Assembly (NCBI RefSeq): GCF_018403225.1
Contig: NZ_BOSG01000001.1
Span: 1,674,001-1,738,000, forward strand
DNA length: 64,000 nucleotides
Reading direction: 5' to 3'
Origin: Paenibacillus sp. J23TS9
GTDB lineage: Bacteria; Bacillota; Bacilli; Paenibacillales; Paenibacillaceae
Shown: in pieces, positions 10,201-18,905 of the stretch
Layout of the letters: each line of letters begins with the position of its first letter
Position numbering within the stretch: position 1 is the first letter of the stretch
The notes under the pieces: model-generated
The model's database searches: none
Told to the model about the DNA's origin: nothing
Seen by the model: the letters and a program-made list of their open reading frames with translations, nothing else
Position numbers and translations under genes: made by a program

Positions 10201-11257
10201 AGATCCGGAATCTGAAGCGGTTATTAGTGAATATGTTCGCCATGGTGGTAAACTCGTGGTCCTTTCCGCTGTTCCGGGTCATGAAGCTACCCTATCCGCT
10301 CTATTGAAGCGTCCAGTCTCGATCCTGAAACATGAGACATACCACTTGGAGGCGAGATACGATATGCCTGCGGTCCAAGGGCTAAGTCCGGTTGACCTGT
10401 TCGGCTTCGACAAAGTGTTTCTTTCGCCCAGAGAGGTTGTGAATCGTCCCTTAGCTTCTTACAGTCTGGATGCGTCCGATACCGAGGTACTGTGCACAAG
10501 CGTAGAAGGTACTGCATGGAAGGATTATTTTGTGCATGAGCATACTTCTGAATACAGCAGGCTAGCATTGGTAGAGCTGAACCGGGAAAATCGGCAGCCT
10601 GCCGGCAGTTTCATACTGCAGGCCGAACAGGGCCGAGGAAGTATCGTGTTATCCCAACTGCTCCTTGAAGCAGATAGCGACAAGTCCATACGCCTATATA
10701 GTCGGCTCTTGGCTAATTTTGGGGCAACCTTCGACGACGGTCTTCTCTTTAGCTCCAAAGAAGACGCGCACTGGACCGTTGACAAGGTGATGGCGCTGCC
10801 ATGCAAACCTTGGGTAAATTACGAAGAAATGAAGGCCTATTATACGGATCCGGAGTTCTCGCTGAACAATCTGGGCGAGGGTCTATACGGTTGGATGCTC
10901 AAAAAAGAACGAAGACCTTCGGACGGAGCCTTTCATATAAAGGATCCCGGTGACGAGCGATGGTTCCTGAGTTGTTTCGTTCATGTATTGGACCCTGCCT
11001 GCAATCCGGTCGATGGAACCCTTAGCGGAAAGCTTCAAGTGAACACGAACTGTGGGTTTGAGATTTATTTGAACGGGAGCCGTGTTCCCGATCCGGAGAG
11101 TCATATCGAGCTGCGTGCCGGTATCAATCGTCTGATCGCCATCCTACAAGGGTCCGGCGAGGACATCCGGTTCGGTTTGGTATTTAAGAATGCCGGCGGT
11201 TCTTACATGAGACATCTTCAATACCGTCTCACCTTGGATGATGTAGAGCCCAAATAA
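7265..11257 (+). CDS. Large GH2-family glycosidase with two extra amidotransferase-like domains
   Basis: 1330 residues, well above the 600-1050 usual for GH2. AAAGGAG at 7248-7254 sets the start at 7265. Order: sugar-binding jelly roll (about 1-190), immunoglobulin-like domain (200-310), TIM barrel (310-580). The acid/base is E426 in SLQNEMRW and the nucleophile E496 in VFGEHGGWW. Beyond the barrel, a beta-sandwich leads to two Rossmann-like segments (about 725-900 and 935-1150), each with patterns such as YVSRGGRLLLLE and YVRHGGKLVVLS, resembling the class I amidotransferase-like fold seen in GH42 trimerisation domains. A C-terminal module (about 1220-1310, GFEIYLNGSRVPD) looks like a carbohydrate-binding sandwich. 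No signal peptide, so cytoplasmic. Beta-galactosidase, beta-glucuronidase or alpha-L-arabinopyranosidase activity cannot be told apart. Confidence 0.9.
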   Translation: MRIEHCLNGEWNFMPLYGQGTGFSLPAELVYEEQKVQVPSSWRSSYERLPGKIFGVIPEHEYAPYDLFRYPKEWAQAEAGVLHRTFRVPQDMDVIGARIFLRMDGIMQKAAVYLDHHLIAMWEDGYLPFSVEITEFVTSDAEHNLHVVCGSFDKVAIPSGQQKITGLAGSWFGSLARGIWQDVYLESRPMVSLADVTIRTSVRKNKLEVDASVVHSSKHSLGKPYKVILKVREIGDSSPSPVLQAETDALVMSDQGVVSRLTYRLDWEDAKYWNPERPTLYKLELLLLVSDAVIDQVEEQFGFREIWIEGSQFMLNGTPVNLRGDSWHFQGAIQQTHEYVRNWYGMCKEAGVNCVRLHAEPYPTYYLDIADEMGMLIVDETAIYGSSKSMPADHPDYIANCKAHVSRLVERDRNHPSVIVWSLQNEMRWVDGRDTFKQHMPSMMNLIRKLDPTRPIIAEGDNRLLSKARTEIESRHYNIDGTIDGWDRKVPLVFGEHGGWWYVCPQNSSMYVGLAAYRNTDECIKGLAEKERLFVEYARRQGVSGISTFNFAHYFIRAMPECDIVLPPSALNAAGPKPKVIPKYSLTLNNGLLPKEYPLYTKNPSFPIMEASFKPATMIPAEYNRSFFDDEPIIRSFDVYNDTFHRSKIRIECEVRQEGRLLHRELFAFDQEPANHEIVTITWKPEPVKDVTVVHFHAVMFHDDKPVHELDLRYKMYPSHVKTTPVSVGRPVAYIGRDEDFDLMNTLAPGCKRVPLEQIGELSPKHLVVAGSGLEDADGRLETALQDYVSRGGRLLLLEQLHLSLGNLTISRQDFIRAHSGSYNHPVLQGLEHDDFMYWDEKIREDGPSPIIRAAYEKPIKGNFNLILECSAGDFGDGGDLWSPLLEYRSGNGLFIANQLQLMDHFHTVPAACCLLRNMLAYAGNVETLTVRTGAFVEPGGPAEHFLRSLCLSCDVLGNITSSLLETYGLLVAEPHLLTDPESEAVISEYVRHGGKLVVLSAVPGHEATLSALLKRPVSILKHETYHLEARYDMPAVQGLSPVDLFGFDKVFLSPREVVNRPLASYSLDASDTEVLCTSVEGTAWKDYFVHEHTSEYSRLALVELNRENRQPAGSFILQAEQGRGSIVLSQLLLEADSDKSIRLYSRLLANFGATFDDGLLFSSKEDAHWTVDKVMALPCKPWVNYEEMKAYYTDPEFSLNNLGEGLYGWMLKKERRPSDGAFHIKDPGDERWFLSCFVHVLDPACNPVDGTLSGKLQVNTNCGFEIYLNGSRVPDPESHIELRAGINRLIAILQGSGEDIRFGLVFKNAGGSYMRHLQYRLTLDDVEPK

Positions 11258-11329
11258 GTTTACGCTTCCGTATCTCTTGCTGCTGAAGTGATTATGATGA
11301 ATCATTCCATTCCAAAGGAGGTAAGTAGC

Positions 11330-12301
11330 ATGCATACGAAACACCAAACTGCACTTGAAGTTCTTCTCGAAGAAGCAAACGAGAGTCTATCCGAGGTCGG
11401 TCATGCTGTTTCAACATGGGATATTCCCGGCTTTTATCAGGATGCTGAGGGGCATACGCTGGCGAAGCGACGGATGGAGAAGGACGCCAAGGCAGCCTAT
11501 ACAACTGCACTTGCATATCGGCTGACAGGAACAGCTGCCTACGCTAATCAAGCGAAAGAAATCATGATGGGTTGGGCACAAGTCAATAAGAAAATCACGG
11601 GGCCAGATGGACCGCTTGTATCTGCTTATCTGGGAGTTGGCCTGATTATAGCCGCGAACTGGATTAAAAAATTCGGGGACTGGAGCGGCCGTGAACGGCA
11701 TCTATTCACTGAGTGGTTGACGCAGGTGTGTCTGCCGGAGTGGGATCGTATCCCCCTCCGGAACAACTGGTGGAGCTGGAGCCTGCATGCCCAGTTAGCT
11801 CTGTATCGTTTTATGGATGATAAGCCCTGTTTTGCGGAAGAGGTAATGGCCCTTAAAGAACATCTCGACCATTCCCTCTCCGTCGAAGGATTCATTCCGG
11901 AAGAAGCAAATCGAGGGAAGAATTCCATGTGGTATCATTATTTCGCCCTCGCTCCTGTTACGGCCGCCGCCAAGCTGGTCCTGGACACAACAGGAGAGGA
12001 TTTATTCCGCTGGGTCTCTCCTGGCGGTAAAAGCCTCCAGCAAGCCGTCGAACAATTCTTTCATTATGCCGATGGTCATGTTGAGGAATGGCCGTATGAC
12101 GAGGATCCGATCTTCCCGGCACAGCTCTCAGCCGGCACTTGGCCCCTCGATTTGTACGAGGCGATGTCTGTCGTGTATCAGAATCCGGAATTTGAACGTT
12201 TGGTCGCCCCATACCGTCCGATCAAGGGCAATATCAATACAAACAGCGGGCTTTATCATTCGTATGCCTGGGTTTATCCGGAGCTGCAATGTCAAGATTA
12301 G
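11330..12301 (+). CDS. Alginate-lyase-family (PF05426-like) polysaccharide lyase
   Basis: 323 residues from the ATG at 11330, which follows AAAGGAGGT. The protein is an (alpha/alpha)-barrel type with RNNWWSWSLHAQLALYRF and GFIPEEANRGKNSMWYHYF, the NNW/H and R-x-x-S-x-x-Y/H-Y patterns expected of alginate lyase and heparinase-like (alpha/alpha)6 toroids. It lacks a signal peptide and is shorter than secreted alginate lyases, so it probably cuts unsaturated or uronate-containing oligomers inside the cell. It is the third gene of the plus-strand operon, 72 bases after the GH2 gene. Uronate specificity is inferred from the family only. Confidence 0.8.
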   Translation: MHTKHQTALEVLLEEANESLSEVGHAVSTWDIPGFYQDAEGHTLAKRRMEKDAKAAYTTALAYRLTGTAAYANQAKEIMMGWAQVNKKITGPDGPLVSAYLGVGLIIAANWIKKFGDWSGRERHLFTEWLTQVCLPEWDRIPLRNNWWSWSLHAQLALYRFMDDKPCFAEEVMALKEHLDHSLSVEGFIPEEANRGKNSMWYHYFALAPVTAAAKLVLDTTGEDLFRWVSPGGKSLQQAVEQFFHYADGHVEEWPYDEDPIFPAQLSAGTWPLDLYEAMSVVYQNPEFERLVAPYRPIKGNINTNSGLYHSYAWVYPELQCQD

Positions 12302-12418
12302 ATATTAGAAAAACGTCAATCGACGTATCTCTAAGTAGACAGACCGCATTAAGATGTAGTTTTTCTTGCGATATCAGGAAGATCTTGCTTCGAATTTTAT
12401 ACTTTCTGATATCTACAG

Positions 12419-12452
12419 AAAAAGCCTTTCCGAATCGATCGGAAGGCTTTTT
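12419..12452. terminator. Bidirectional terminator between convergent lyase and beta-helix genes
   Basis: An inverted repeat AAAAAGCC...GGCTTTTT with a second arm TTCCGA/TCGGAA and one bulged T, giving T runs on both strands. It ends 9 bases before the stop of the minus-strand beta-helix gene and about 120 bases after the lyase stop. Confidence 0.85.
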
Positions 12453-12460
12453 TCTGTCTT

Positions 12461-15400
12461 CTATTCTTTCGCTACAGCCCGCCCATCCCGAAGCAGGTAG
12501 GCTGCCGCTTCCTCCGTAACGTGTTTGCTGCTCTGGGCTTGAACCTCATGCAGGAAGGCTTCGATATTCCCATTTTCCAGTTTCTTGAGCAGGCTGTTTG
12601 CGATCCCGCCATTGTCAATCCAGGACTTTTCCCGGAAGAGTGTTACTAAGGCTTTCAGCGAGCTGATGTCTGCATACGTTGAGAACGAAACTATAGACTC
12701 TTGCTTATTCCCCGCCTCATCCATAGCGGCTACCGTGAAGATGTGAGCTCCCAAAGACAGCGTATAGAGGGGCACCACCGCTCCCTGCTCCATCTGCTGA
12801 TCATCGAGCTTTGCTGTGCTTTTCGATTCATCCGTCCCGGACATCTCATCGGCAGCTGTCCATGACAGGTTCAGGGAATCCACTCCTGTATAGTCTCCAG
12901 AGATCGGCTCTGTCACCGATATAGTGGGAGCCGAAGCATCAAGATTAAACTCCAGGGATTTCGCTTCCTCCGCATTTCCGGTCGGATCCAGCGAACGGTA
13001 ACGAATGGAATAACGGCCATCCTGACTGAAGGTCAGGGCGTCCTGATATGCCAGCCAGGTATCCCCTCCATCCAGGCTGTATTCCGTAGTCGCGGCTTCT
13101 GACCCTTTAGATGAACTCAACGTGAGTGTTACTGGCCTTGTATACCATCCATTTAAGCCGTCCGGTTCGGCCGGGCTCAAGACGGCCGTGGTTTCAGGAG
13201 CGATTCGATCGATCTGAGAAAACTTGATGTCATCGAACCATAATTCACTGAACCCGCCGACATAGAAACCTACCGTTCCGGATGGATTATGACGGGTATC
13301 CGCTCCTTCAAGCCTAAGCTCCCCGTTCACGTATACGCGGATGTCCGCACCTTCGACCCGAATACGAAGGTTATACTCCGTGTCCGGCTTCAGGTCCTCA
13401 CCAGGCAGGTTCGTCGTTTTCAAAACCCTCCATGCCCCGTCATAAAGAAGCCATTGCGAGGTGCCGTCTGCCAGCTTCTTATAAGCAATCTTGCCTGATG
13501 TGCTGGAGACGGAACGATCGTACACATAGAGTGTTCCCGTATCCGGCATGACAGTCGGCGTCTTCAGCGTGAAGGTCAGGTCATAGTCCGTAAATGTCTT
13601 CGGATGAAGTGCCGAGGCACCTTTTAAAATTTTATACTTTTTGTTGCCGTTTACGGTTACGATACTGCGGTTCGGGTCCACCGGCCATCCGTTCGCTCCC
13701 GAATCAAAATCCGTAAAGTGCATCACATCGGATACCTGAATTCGTACGAATGCCGTGGCCTCCGGATTGGCGACCGAAGTGACGGTGATTTCAGCCTCGC
13801 CTTCCGCCAAAGCGGTTACCAGTCCGTTTGCATCCACGGTGGCAATCTCCGATCTGGAGGTATGAAAGACGACTTCCCTGTTCTCGGCATCAGGCGGATC
13901 AAATTGGACCTGCAGCTGCTTTTGTTCCCCCATGACCATGTTGACGTTGCTCTCGCTAAGCAGCAAACCGGACACGTCCGTGCTTGGAACCGTGAATTTG
14001 ATATCATCAAACAAAAGCTCACTGAAGCCGCCGGCATAAAACCCGACCTTGCCGGATGCGTTGAATGTCGCGTCGCTGGCTTTCAGCTTAAGCTTGTTAT
14101 CGGCATAAACGCTGATCTCCGGACCTTTGACGATAATTTTCATGTTATAGATGGTGTCTGGCTGTAAATCCGGGGCAGCCAGCGTATTCTGCTTCACCGT
14201 AGCCCAGTTCGAATTATACAAGAGCCAGGAAGACGTTCCGTTCGCATATTTACGATAGCCGATCCGGCCGCCGCTTCCGCTAGGATTCAGCCGGTCAAAC
14301 ACATAGAACGTAGCGTCTTCCGCAATGACTTTCGGGGTCTTCAGCTTAAAGGTCAGCTCATAGTTGTTATAATCATTATCGTTTAACGTCGTTGCTCCTT
14401 TAAGAAGCTTATACATATGGTTGCCGCCATCCACCTCGACAATGCTCCGGTTCGGGTCCGTCGGCCAGCTGTTCCTGCCGTTCTCGAAATCGGTATAATC
14501 GATAATTCCATCCCCGACTTCGACCGTAACTTGAACCTCATCCTTTAAGGACGGATTATCGGCAGAAACTGCAGTAACGGTAGCTTTCCCCAGATTAACA
14601 CCCTTCAGCTTGCCGGCTTGATCCACTTTTACGACAGAAGGGTCGCTGGACGTGTACTGAATCGCAGGGTTTGTTGCGTTCCAGGGAAGTACTGCCGGGT
14701 ACAAAGCGTACGACTTTCCAATCCCGAGCGTTACGCTCTCGTCATACAATTGGATTCCATCAACAGCAATTCGATCCGGAGCCAAGTAAGGACCGACTTT
14801 ACCCACCGTTCCCATCTCACTGAAAGGGATCGCTTGGAAACCAGGGATCTTCTGGAACACCTCCGCATCCGCTTTTAAGTTCAAGTCCCCGTTCGCCAGA
14901 TTAACGAAACCAGGATCATGATCTGTAATCCAGTTGTTCGCATACTGGACCAGGTTGCGTTTGTCATTTGCTCCCTGATCATTCGTCGTGCTGTTTAATT
15001 TCCTCGTCGGGTTATAGATCACATTGTTCTGAAACGTGTTAGTATCCGGATAATAACGGTTTTCCGTGAAGAAATCCGCCAGCTCCGGGTATTTCTCCAT
15101 ATGCGGCGTCCCTTCGAAATTGTTGTTCTTTTCGAACAAAGCCTTCCATTTGGGCATATAGTTTTTGGATATCTGCTGGTCTGGTTTATCGCCTAAATAC
15201 ATGTCCGAATATTCATACGGCACTTTCGCATCAATAAAAAGGTTGTTCCGGGTCTTGATATGAGCGCCGCCGTTATTCAAAATGGCATCGTTGCCCATTC
15301 CGTTAAATATGTTCTCTTCGATAGTTATCCCCATGGTAAAGTTATCCGGATATACGCCTTGAACGCCTTCCTTGCCTTCCCCTATGTTGTGAAAATAATT

Positions 15401-16978
15401 CCGGCGGATCACCGATCCCCGTTCCTGGGGCGACTCGCCAAGATTCATATAGATGGCACCGAGATCCGAGAAGGTTTTGCAGACATCATAAATGTTGTTG
15501 TATTCCACGAGATGATCATTGCCAAAGATCAGCATTCCCGGATGCGGTGCGTCATGAATTTCGTTGTGGGAAACCTTGTTCCCTGCCCCTGTCAGGAAGA
15601 TGCTGGGATTGTAGGCTTTATGGTAGTAGGCAAAATCATGGATATGGCTGTTCTCCACGACATTGTTGCCTGGCTCAAGTGTCTGTTTGTCTCCCCCATT
15701 GAGAATGACCCCCGTGCCTCCGATATGATGAATATGGGAGCCCGTCACCGCATGATTCACTCCGGTCGCTTTGGCGAAGTCGTTATACAACCAGCGGCTC
15801 TGGGTATTAATCAATACGCCTCCATTGGAAAAATTGCGTATTTCGCAGTGATCCAATTTGACGCCGTCTCCGCCCATAATGACTGCCGCCGAGTCTCGGC
15901 CATTCTCCAAAATCAGGTCTTCAAAGGTCACATGCGAAACATTGACCGCATTGATCATCGGGGTTTTAAGCATCGTAACCGTGATCTCAGGATGATCACC
16001 TTCAAAGGCAGCCGTAGGCATGAAGTAAAGTACGCCCTGCTTCCGGTCGATGTAATACTCGCCTGGCATATCGATCTCCTCTAGCAAGTTCTGTGCAAAA
16101 TGGAAGTCGGGGTACCAATTGGTAAACAGACCGCTCATTTCCCCGTAGGCCAAGGTGATCGTCTTTTTACTTGTATCAATCGATGCCACTTTGTTGTACG
16201 ACCATTCCCAGCTGTAACCGAAAATACCGTCCAACCAAATGTCATCCGCTTCTTTCCAGAGATCGGGTCTTTCGTAATTGTAAGTAAAGGTGCCTCCGCG
16301 TGTCTGAAGGTCCGGATCATTGCGGGTAGGTCCGGGATCCGTGATGGTTCCCATCTGGACCGTTCCGTTGTTTGGCCAGCGGGCAAGCGTCATGCCTTGA
16401 CCTTCGACATACAGCTCCATCGGGGGAACCTGACTGACATCATTGGCTTTATAATAGCCATGCCGGCTCATGACACCGTAATCGCTGATCCCATGAGTCC
16501 TTAAGTCTGCCTGCAGAACCTTCGTTCTGGCATCGGGACTGATGATTCGATTCAGGACCTTCGTGTCTGTTACCGGAGTAAACCAGTTTTTTTGCAATTC
16601 CAGACCACCACTTAAGCGCACGCTTTCCCCCGGGTAAGCCCGATAGGTGATCCGCTTATCCTCTGTGCCGGAATCCTGTTCCTCCAGATGAAAACTTTCG
16701 CTTCGGTTATAGGTACCGCCCCTCAAATAGACCGTAACACCGCCTTCAGGCAGCCCGGAACCCTTCTTCAATTGCCGGATCGCGTCCCTGGCCTTTTCCA
16801 GGGTATGGAAAGGAGCCGCTTCAGTGCCGGAATTCGAGTCATCTCCATCATTTGAAATATAAAAGACAGCACCAGGGTTCTTGGCATCCTCCATATCCTC
16901 CGCATACGTTCCCGTAACCGGCAGACAACCCAGCAACAAGACGATGATCAATGAAACGATGATCCGTCTTCTCATCAT
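12461..16978 (-). CDS. Secreted multidomain parallel beta-helix protein with BIG2 and FIMAH modules
   Basis: 1505 residues. A signal peptide (RRRIIVSLIIVLLLGCLPV, cut after TYAE) leads to a right-handed parallel beta-helix typical of PL/GH28-like and PbH1 proteins (about 35-735, opening FYISNDGDDSNSGTEAAPFH). Then come a BIG2 domain (about 738-820), a laminin-G-like module (822-998), a second BIG2 domain (996-1081) and a second copy of the laminin-G-like module (1085-1258); both copies hold DPNRSIV near the start and FDDIKF at the end. A sandwich resembling OmpL47-type repeats follows, then a C-terminal FIMAH-type helical domain (about 1438-1503). AGGGAGGG precedes the start. It probably binds and cleaves an extracellular polysaccharide for the adjacent importer. 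Confidence 0.85.
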   Translation of the reverse strand: MMRRRIIVSLIIVLLLGCLPVTGTYAEDMEDAKNPGAVFYISNDGDDSNSGTEAAPFHTLEKARDAIRQLKKGSGLPEGGVTVYLRGGTYNRSESFHLEEQDSGTEDKRITYRAYPGESVRLSGGLELQKNWFTPVTDTKVLNRIISPDARTKVLQADLRTHGISDYGVMSRHGYYKANDVSQVPPMELYVEGQGMTLARWPNNGTVQMGTITDPGPTRNDPDLQTRGGTFTYNYERPDLWKEADDIWLDGIFGYSWEWSYNKVASIDTSKKTITLAYGEMSGLFTNWYPDFHFAQNLLEEIDMPGEYYIDRKQGVLYFMPTAAFEGDHPEITVTMLKTPMINAVNVSHVTFEDLILENGRDSAAVIMGGDGVKLDHCEIRNFSNGGVLINTQSRWLYNDFAKATGVNHAVTGSHIHHIGGTGVILNGGDKQTLEPGNNVVENSHIHDFAYYHKAYNPSIFLTGAGNKVSHNEIHDAPHPGMLIFGNDHLVEYNNIYDVCKTFSDLGAIYMNLGESPQERGSVIRRNYFHNIGEGKEGVQGVYPDNFTMGITIEENIFNGMGNDAILNNGGAHIKTRNNLFIDAKVPYEYSDMYLGDKPDQQISKNYMPKWKALFEKNNNFEGTPHMEKYPELADFFTENRYYPDTNTFQNNVIYNPTRKLNSTTNDQGANDKRNLVQYANNWITDHDPGFVNLANGDLNLKADAEVFQKIPGFQAIPFSEMGTVGKVGPYLAPDRIAVDGIQLYDESVTLGIGKSYALYPAVLPWNATNPAIQYTSSDPSVVKVDQAGKLKGVNLGKATVTAVSADNPSLKDEVQVTVEVGDGIIDYTDFENGRNSWPTDPNRSIVEVDGGNHMYKLLKGATTLNDNDYNNYELTFKLKTPKVIAEDATFYVFDRLNPSGSGGRIGYRKYANGTSSWLLYNSNWATVKQNTLAAPDLQPDTIYNMKIIVKGPEISVYADNKLKLKASDATFNASGKVGFYAGGFSELLFDDIKFTVPSTDVSGLLLSESNVNMVMGEQKQLQVQFDPPDAENREVVFHTSRSEIATVDANGLVTALAEGEAEITVTSVANPEATAFVRIQVSDVMHFTDFDSGANGWPVDPNRSIVTVNGNKKYKILKGASALHPKTFTDYDLTFTLKTPTVMPDTGTLYVYDRSVSSTSGKIAYKKLADGTSQWLLYDGAWRVLKTTNLPGEDLKPDTEYNLRIRVEGADIRVYVNGELRLEGADTRHNPSGTVGFYVGGFSELWFDDIKFSQIDRIAPETTAVLSPAEPDGLNGWYTRPVTLTLSSSKGSEAATTEYSLDGGDTWLAYQDALTFSQDGRYSIRYRSLDPTGNAEEAKSLEFNLDASAPTISVTEPISGDYTGVDSLNLSWTAADEMSGTDESKSTAKLDDQQMEQGAVVPLYTLSLGAHIFTVAAMDEAGNKQESIVSFSTYADISSLKALVTLFREKSWIDNGGIANSLLKKLENGNIEAFLHEVQAQSSKHVTEEAAAYLLRDGRAVAKE

Positions 16979-17030
16979 CTTTAATAATCCCTCCCTATTA
17001 AAATCAATTGAATAAAATGAAAAACGATCA

Positions 17031-17900
17031 CTACCCTTTCACTGACCCAATCATGGTTCCTTTTTCAAAATATTTAAGCAAGAACGGATACAACACGAGC
17101 ACCGGCAAGGAGCTGACAATGACAGCCGCCATTTTCAGGCTCTCCGGAGCAGGAGGTGTTGTAAGCGTCGCCGTCGTAAACGGGTCGAGCTTGCTCTCGA
17201 TGAGGATCTGGCGGACAACCTGCTGCAGCACGAATTTGGAAGAATCAGTGACGTACAGCAAGTTATCCATAAAAGCATTAATGTGATATACCATATTCCA
17301 GAGCCCGATCGTCACAAGAGACGGAATCGAAAGCGGGAGAAGAATGCGGAACAGTATCCGCAAATCCCTTGCCCCGTCGATGCGCGCTGCTTCGATCAGT
17401 GCATCCGGAATAGAACGGAAAAACGAGATCATAACAAGCACATGAAAGGCATTGGCAGCCGGCGGCAGCACATAAACCCACAGTGTGTTAAGGAGATGCA
17501 GTTCTTTTATTAATAAATATTGAGGCACAATTCCACCATCGAAGATCATCGTGAACAACAGCAGCATAATAAGCAACCGTTTCATCGGTAAATCTGGACG
17601 GGAGAGCGGATAAGCGGCACAGACGGTAACCAGAAGCGTTAACGTCGTCCCTACGACCATCCGGAACAGCGTATTTCCGTATCCTGACCAGATTAAAGGA
17701 TAGTCCAGAAGCTCGCGGTATGCCTGCCATTCGAAATCCCGGGGATAAAAATGAAATCCGCTTCGAAGAGCTTCTCCCCTTCCGCTGAAAGAGACGGATA
17801 GAACATGTATGAAAGGGTACACGACGATGAGTGCCAAGATCGACAACGTAAGGTAGATAATAGCGGGTGCAATTAAGTCTTGCCATCTTTTTGTTTTCAT
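17031..17900 (-). CDS. Carbohydrate ABC transporter permease, LplC/YtcP type
   Basis: 289 residues with six predicted membrane helices (first at DLIAPAIIYLTLSILALIVV) and the EAA loop EAARIDGARDLRILFRILLP, which docks onto the ATPase. It ends FEKGTMIGSVKG, the typical C-terminus of the LplC-type family in Paenibacilli. GGAGGAAG sets the start at 17900, whereas a longer frame to 17942 would overlap the partner gene. It pairs with the LplB-type permease 20 bases upstream and the binding protein before that. No ATPase gene is present; such systems usually share an MsmK-like ATPase encoded elsewhere. Confidence 0.93.
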   Translation of the reverse strand: MKTKRWQDLIAPAIIYLTLSILALIVVYPFIHVLSVSFSGRGEALRSGFHFYPRDFEWQAYRELLDYPLIWSGYGNTLFRMVVGTTLTLLVTVCAAYPLSRPDLPMKRLLIMLLLFTMIFDGGIVPQYLLIKELHLLNTLWVYVLPPAANAFHVLVMISFFRSIPDALIEAARIDGARDLRILFRILLPLSIPSLVTIGLWNMVYHINAFMDNLLYVTDSSKFVLQQVVRQILIESKLDPFTTATLTTPPAPESLKMAAVIVSSLPVLVLYPFLLKYFEKGTMIGSVKG

Positions 17901-17919
17901 GATGGTCTTCCTCCTGCCT

Positions 17920-18819
17920 TTACCATAGACCGCTCTCGCCACGGCTCAATTTGCGCACGGTAAGATTCGCTCCAAGAATCAGCAGAAGCCCAACCAGCGA
18001 TTTAAACAAACCTATGGCCGCCGTATAACTGTACTGGAACTGCTGCAGACCGACCCGGTAGACATAAGTATCGATGACGTCTCCGGTTTCATAATTGACC
18101 GGGTTGAGCAGATTGATGATTTGTTCGAAATTTGCGCTTAAGAAACCGCCCAGACTCAGAATGAACATGATCGCGATGGTAGGCATAATGGATGGAATAT
18201 TAATTCGAATGATTCGCTGCCACCTGTTGGCTCCATCGATTACTGCCGATTCATGCAGCTCCGGGTTGATCGCCGCTAAGGCTGCGAAGTAGATGATCGA
18301 GCCCCAGCCGATATCCTTCAGGATGGAGGAAATGACCACGATCGGACGGAAATATTCCTTTTTCCCCATGAAAAAGACGGGTTCTCCTCCAAACCATTTC
18401 ATGATTTCTCCTACAACACCAGACGTTGGAGAGAGAAAATAAATAATCAGTCCGGACATGATGACCCACGATACGAAATGGGGCAAATACATGGTCGTCT
18501 GGATAAACCTTTGGAAATACTTGGAGCGGACCTCGTTAAGCAAGATCGCCAGAATGATCGGTGCGGGAAAAGAAAAGATCATCTGATACAAGTTCAGCAG
18601 CAGCGTATTTTTAAGTAAACGGTAAAAGTCGCCATTCTGGAATATCTCTTGAAAATGTTGGAATCCAACCCACGGACTTCCCCAAATACCGTCGACTACC
18701 CGGAAATCCTTGAAGGCAATGACGACTCCGTATAAAGGGCCATATTTAAATACGAAGAAGAACGCGAAGGCGAATAGAAATAGTAAGAGCAGCTCTCCGT
18801 GTTTTTTTATCGTTTTCAT
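17920..18819 (-). CDS. Carbohydrate ABC transporter permease, LplB type
   Basis: 299 residues with six membrane helices (first LLLLFLFAFAFFFVFKYGPL) and an EAA-type loop at ESAVIDGANRWQRIIRINIP. The motif KYGPLYGVVIAFKDF is characteristic of LplB-family sugar permeases. The start follows AAGGAAG. It is the middle gene of the binding protein/LplB/LplC operon and is separated from the binding-protein gene by a strong hairpin, which fits the usual excess of binding protein over permease. Confidence 0.93.
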   Translation of the reverse strand: MKTIKKHGELLLLFLFAFAFFFVFKYGPLYGVVIAFKDFRVVDGIWGSPWVGFQHFQEIFQNGDFYRLLKNTLLLNLYQMIFSFPAPIILAILLNEVRSKYFQRFIQTTMYLPHFVSWVIMSGLIIYFLSPTSGVVGEIMKWFGGEPVFFMGKKEYFRPIVVISSILKDIGWGSIIYFAALAAINPELHESAVIDGANRWQRIIRINIPSIMPTIAIMFILSLGGFLSANFEQIINLLNPVNYETGDVIDTYVYRVGLQQFQYSYTAAIGLFKSLVGLLLILGANLTVRKLSRGESGLW

Positions 18820-18850
18820 GTCGCACTTCCTTGTAAACCGAACCGCCAGA

Positions 18851-18885
18851 CCCCCCGTAAGGACTGATTCAGCTCTTACGGGGGG
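18851..18885 (-). promoter_or_regulatory. Intergenic mRNA hairpin between binding-protein and permease genes
   Basis: An 11-bp GC-rich inverted repeat (18851-18861 and 18875-18885) lies 20 bases past the binding-protein stop. No T run follows on the minus strand, so it is unlikely to end all transcription. A stabiliser of the upstream message or a partial attenuator is the better reading. Confidence 0.65.
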
Positions 18886-18905
18886 GGGCCTAGGCCGGGT
18901 TCAGG

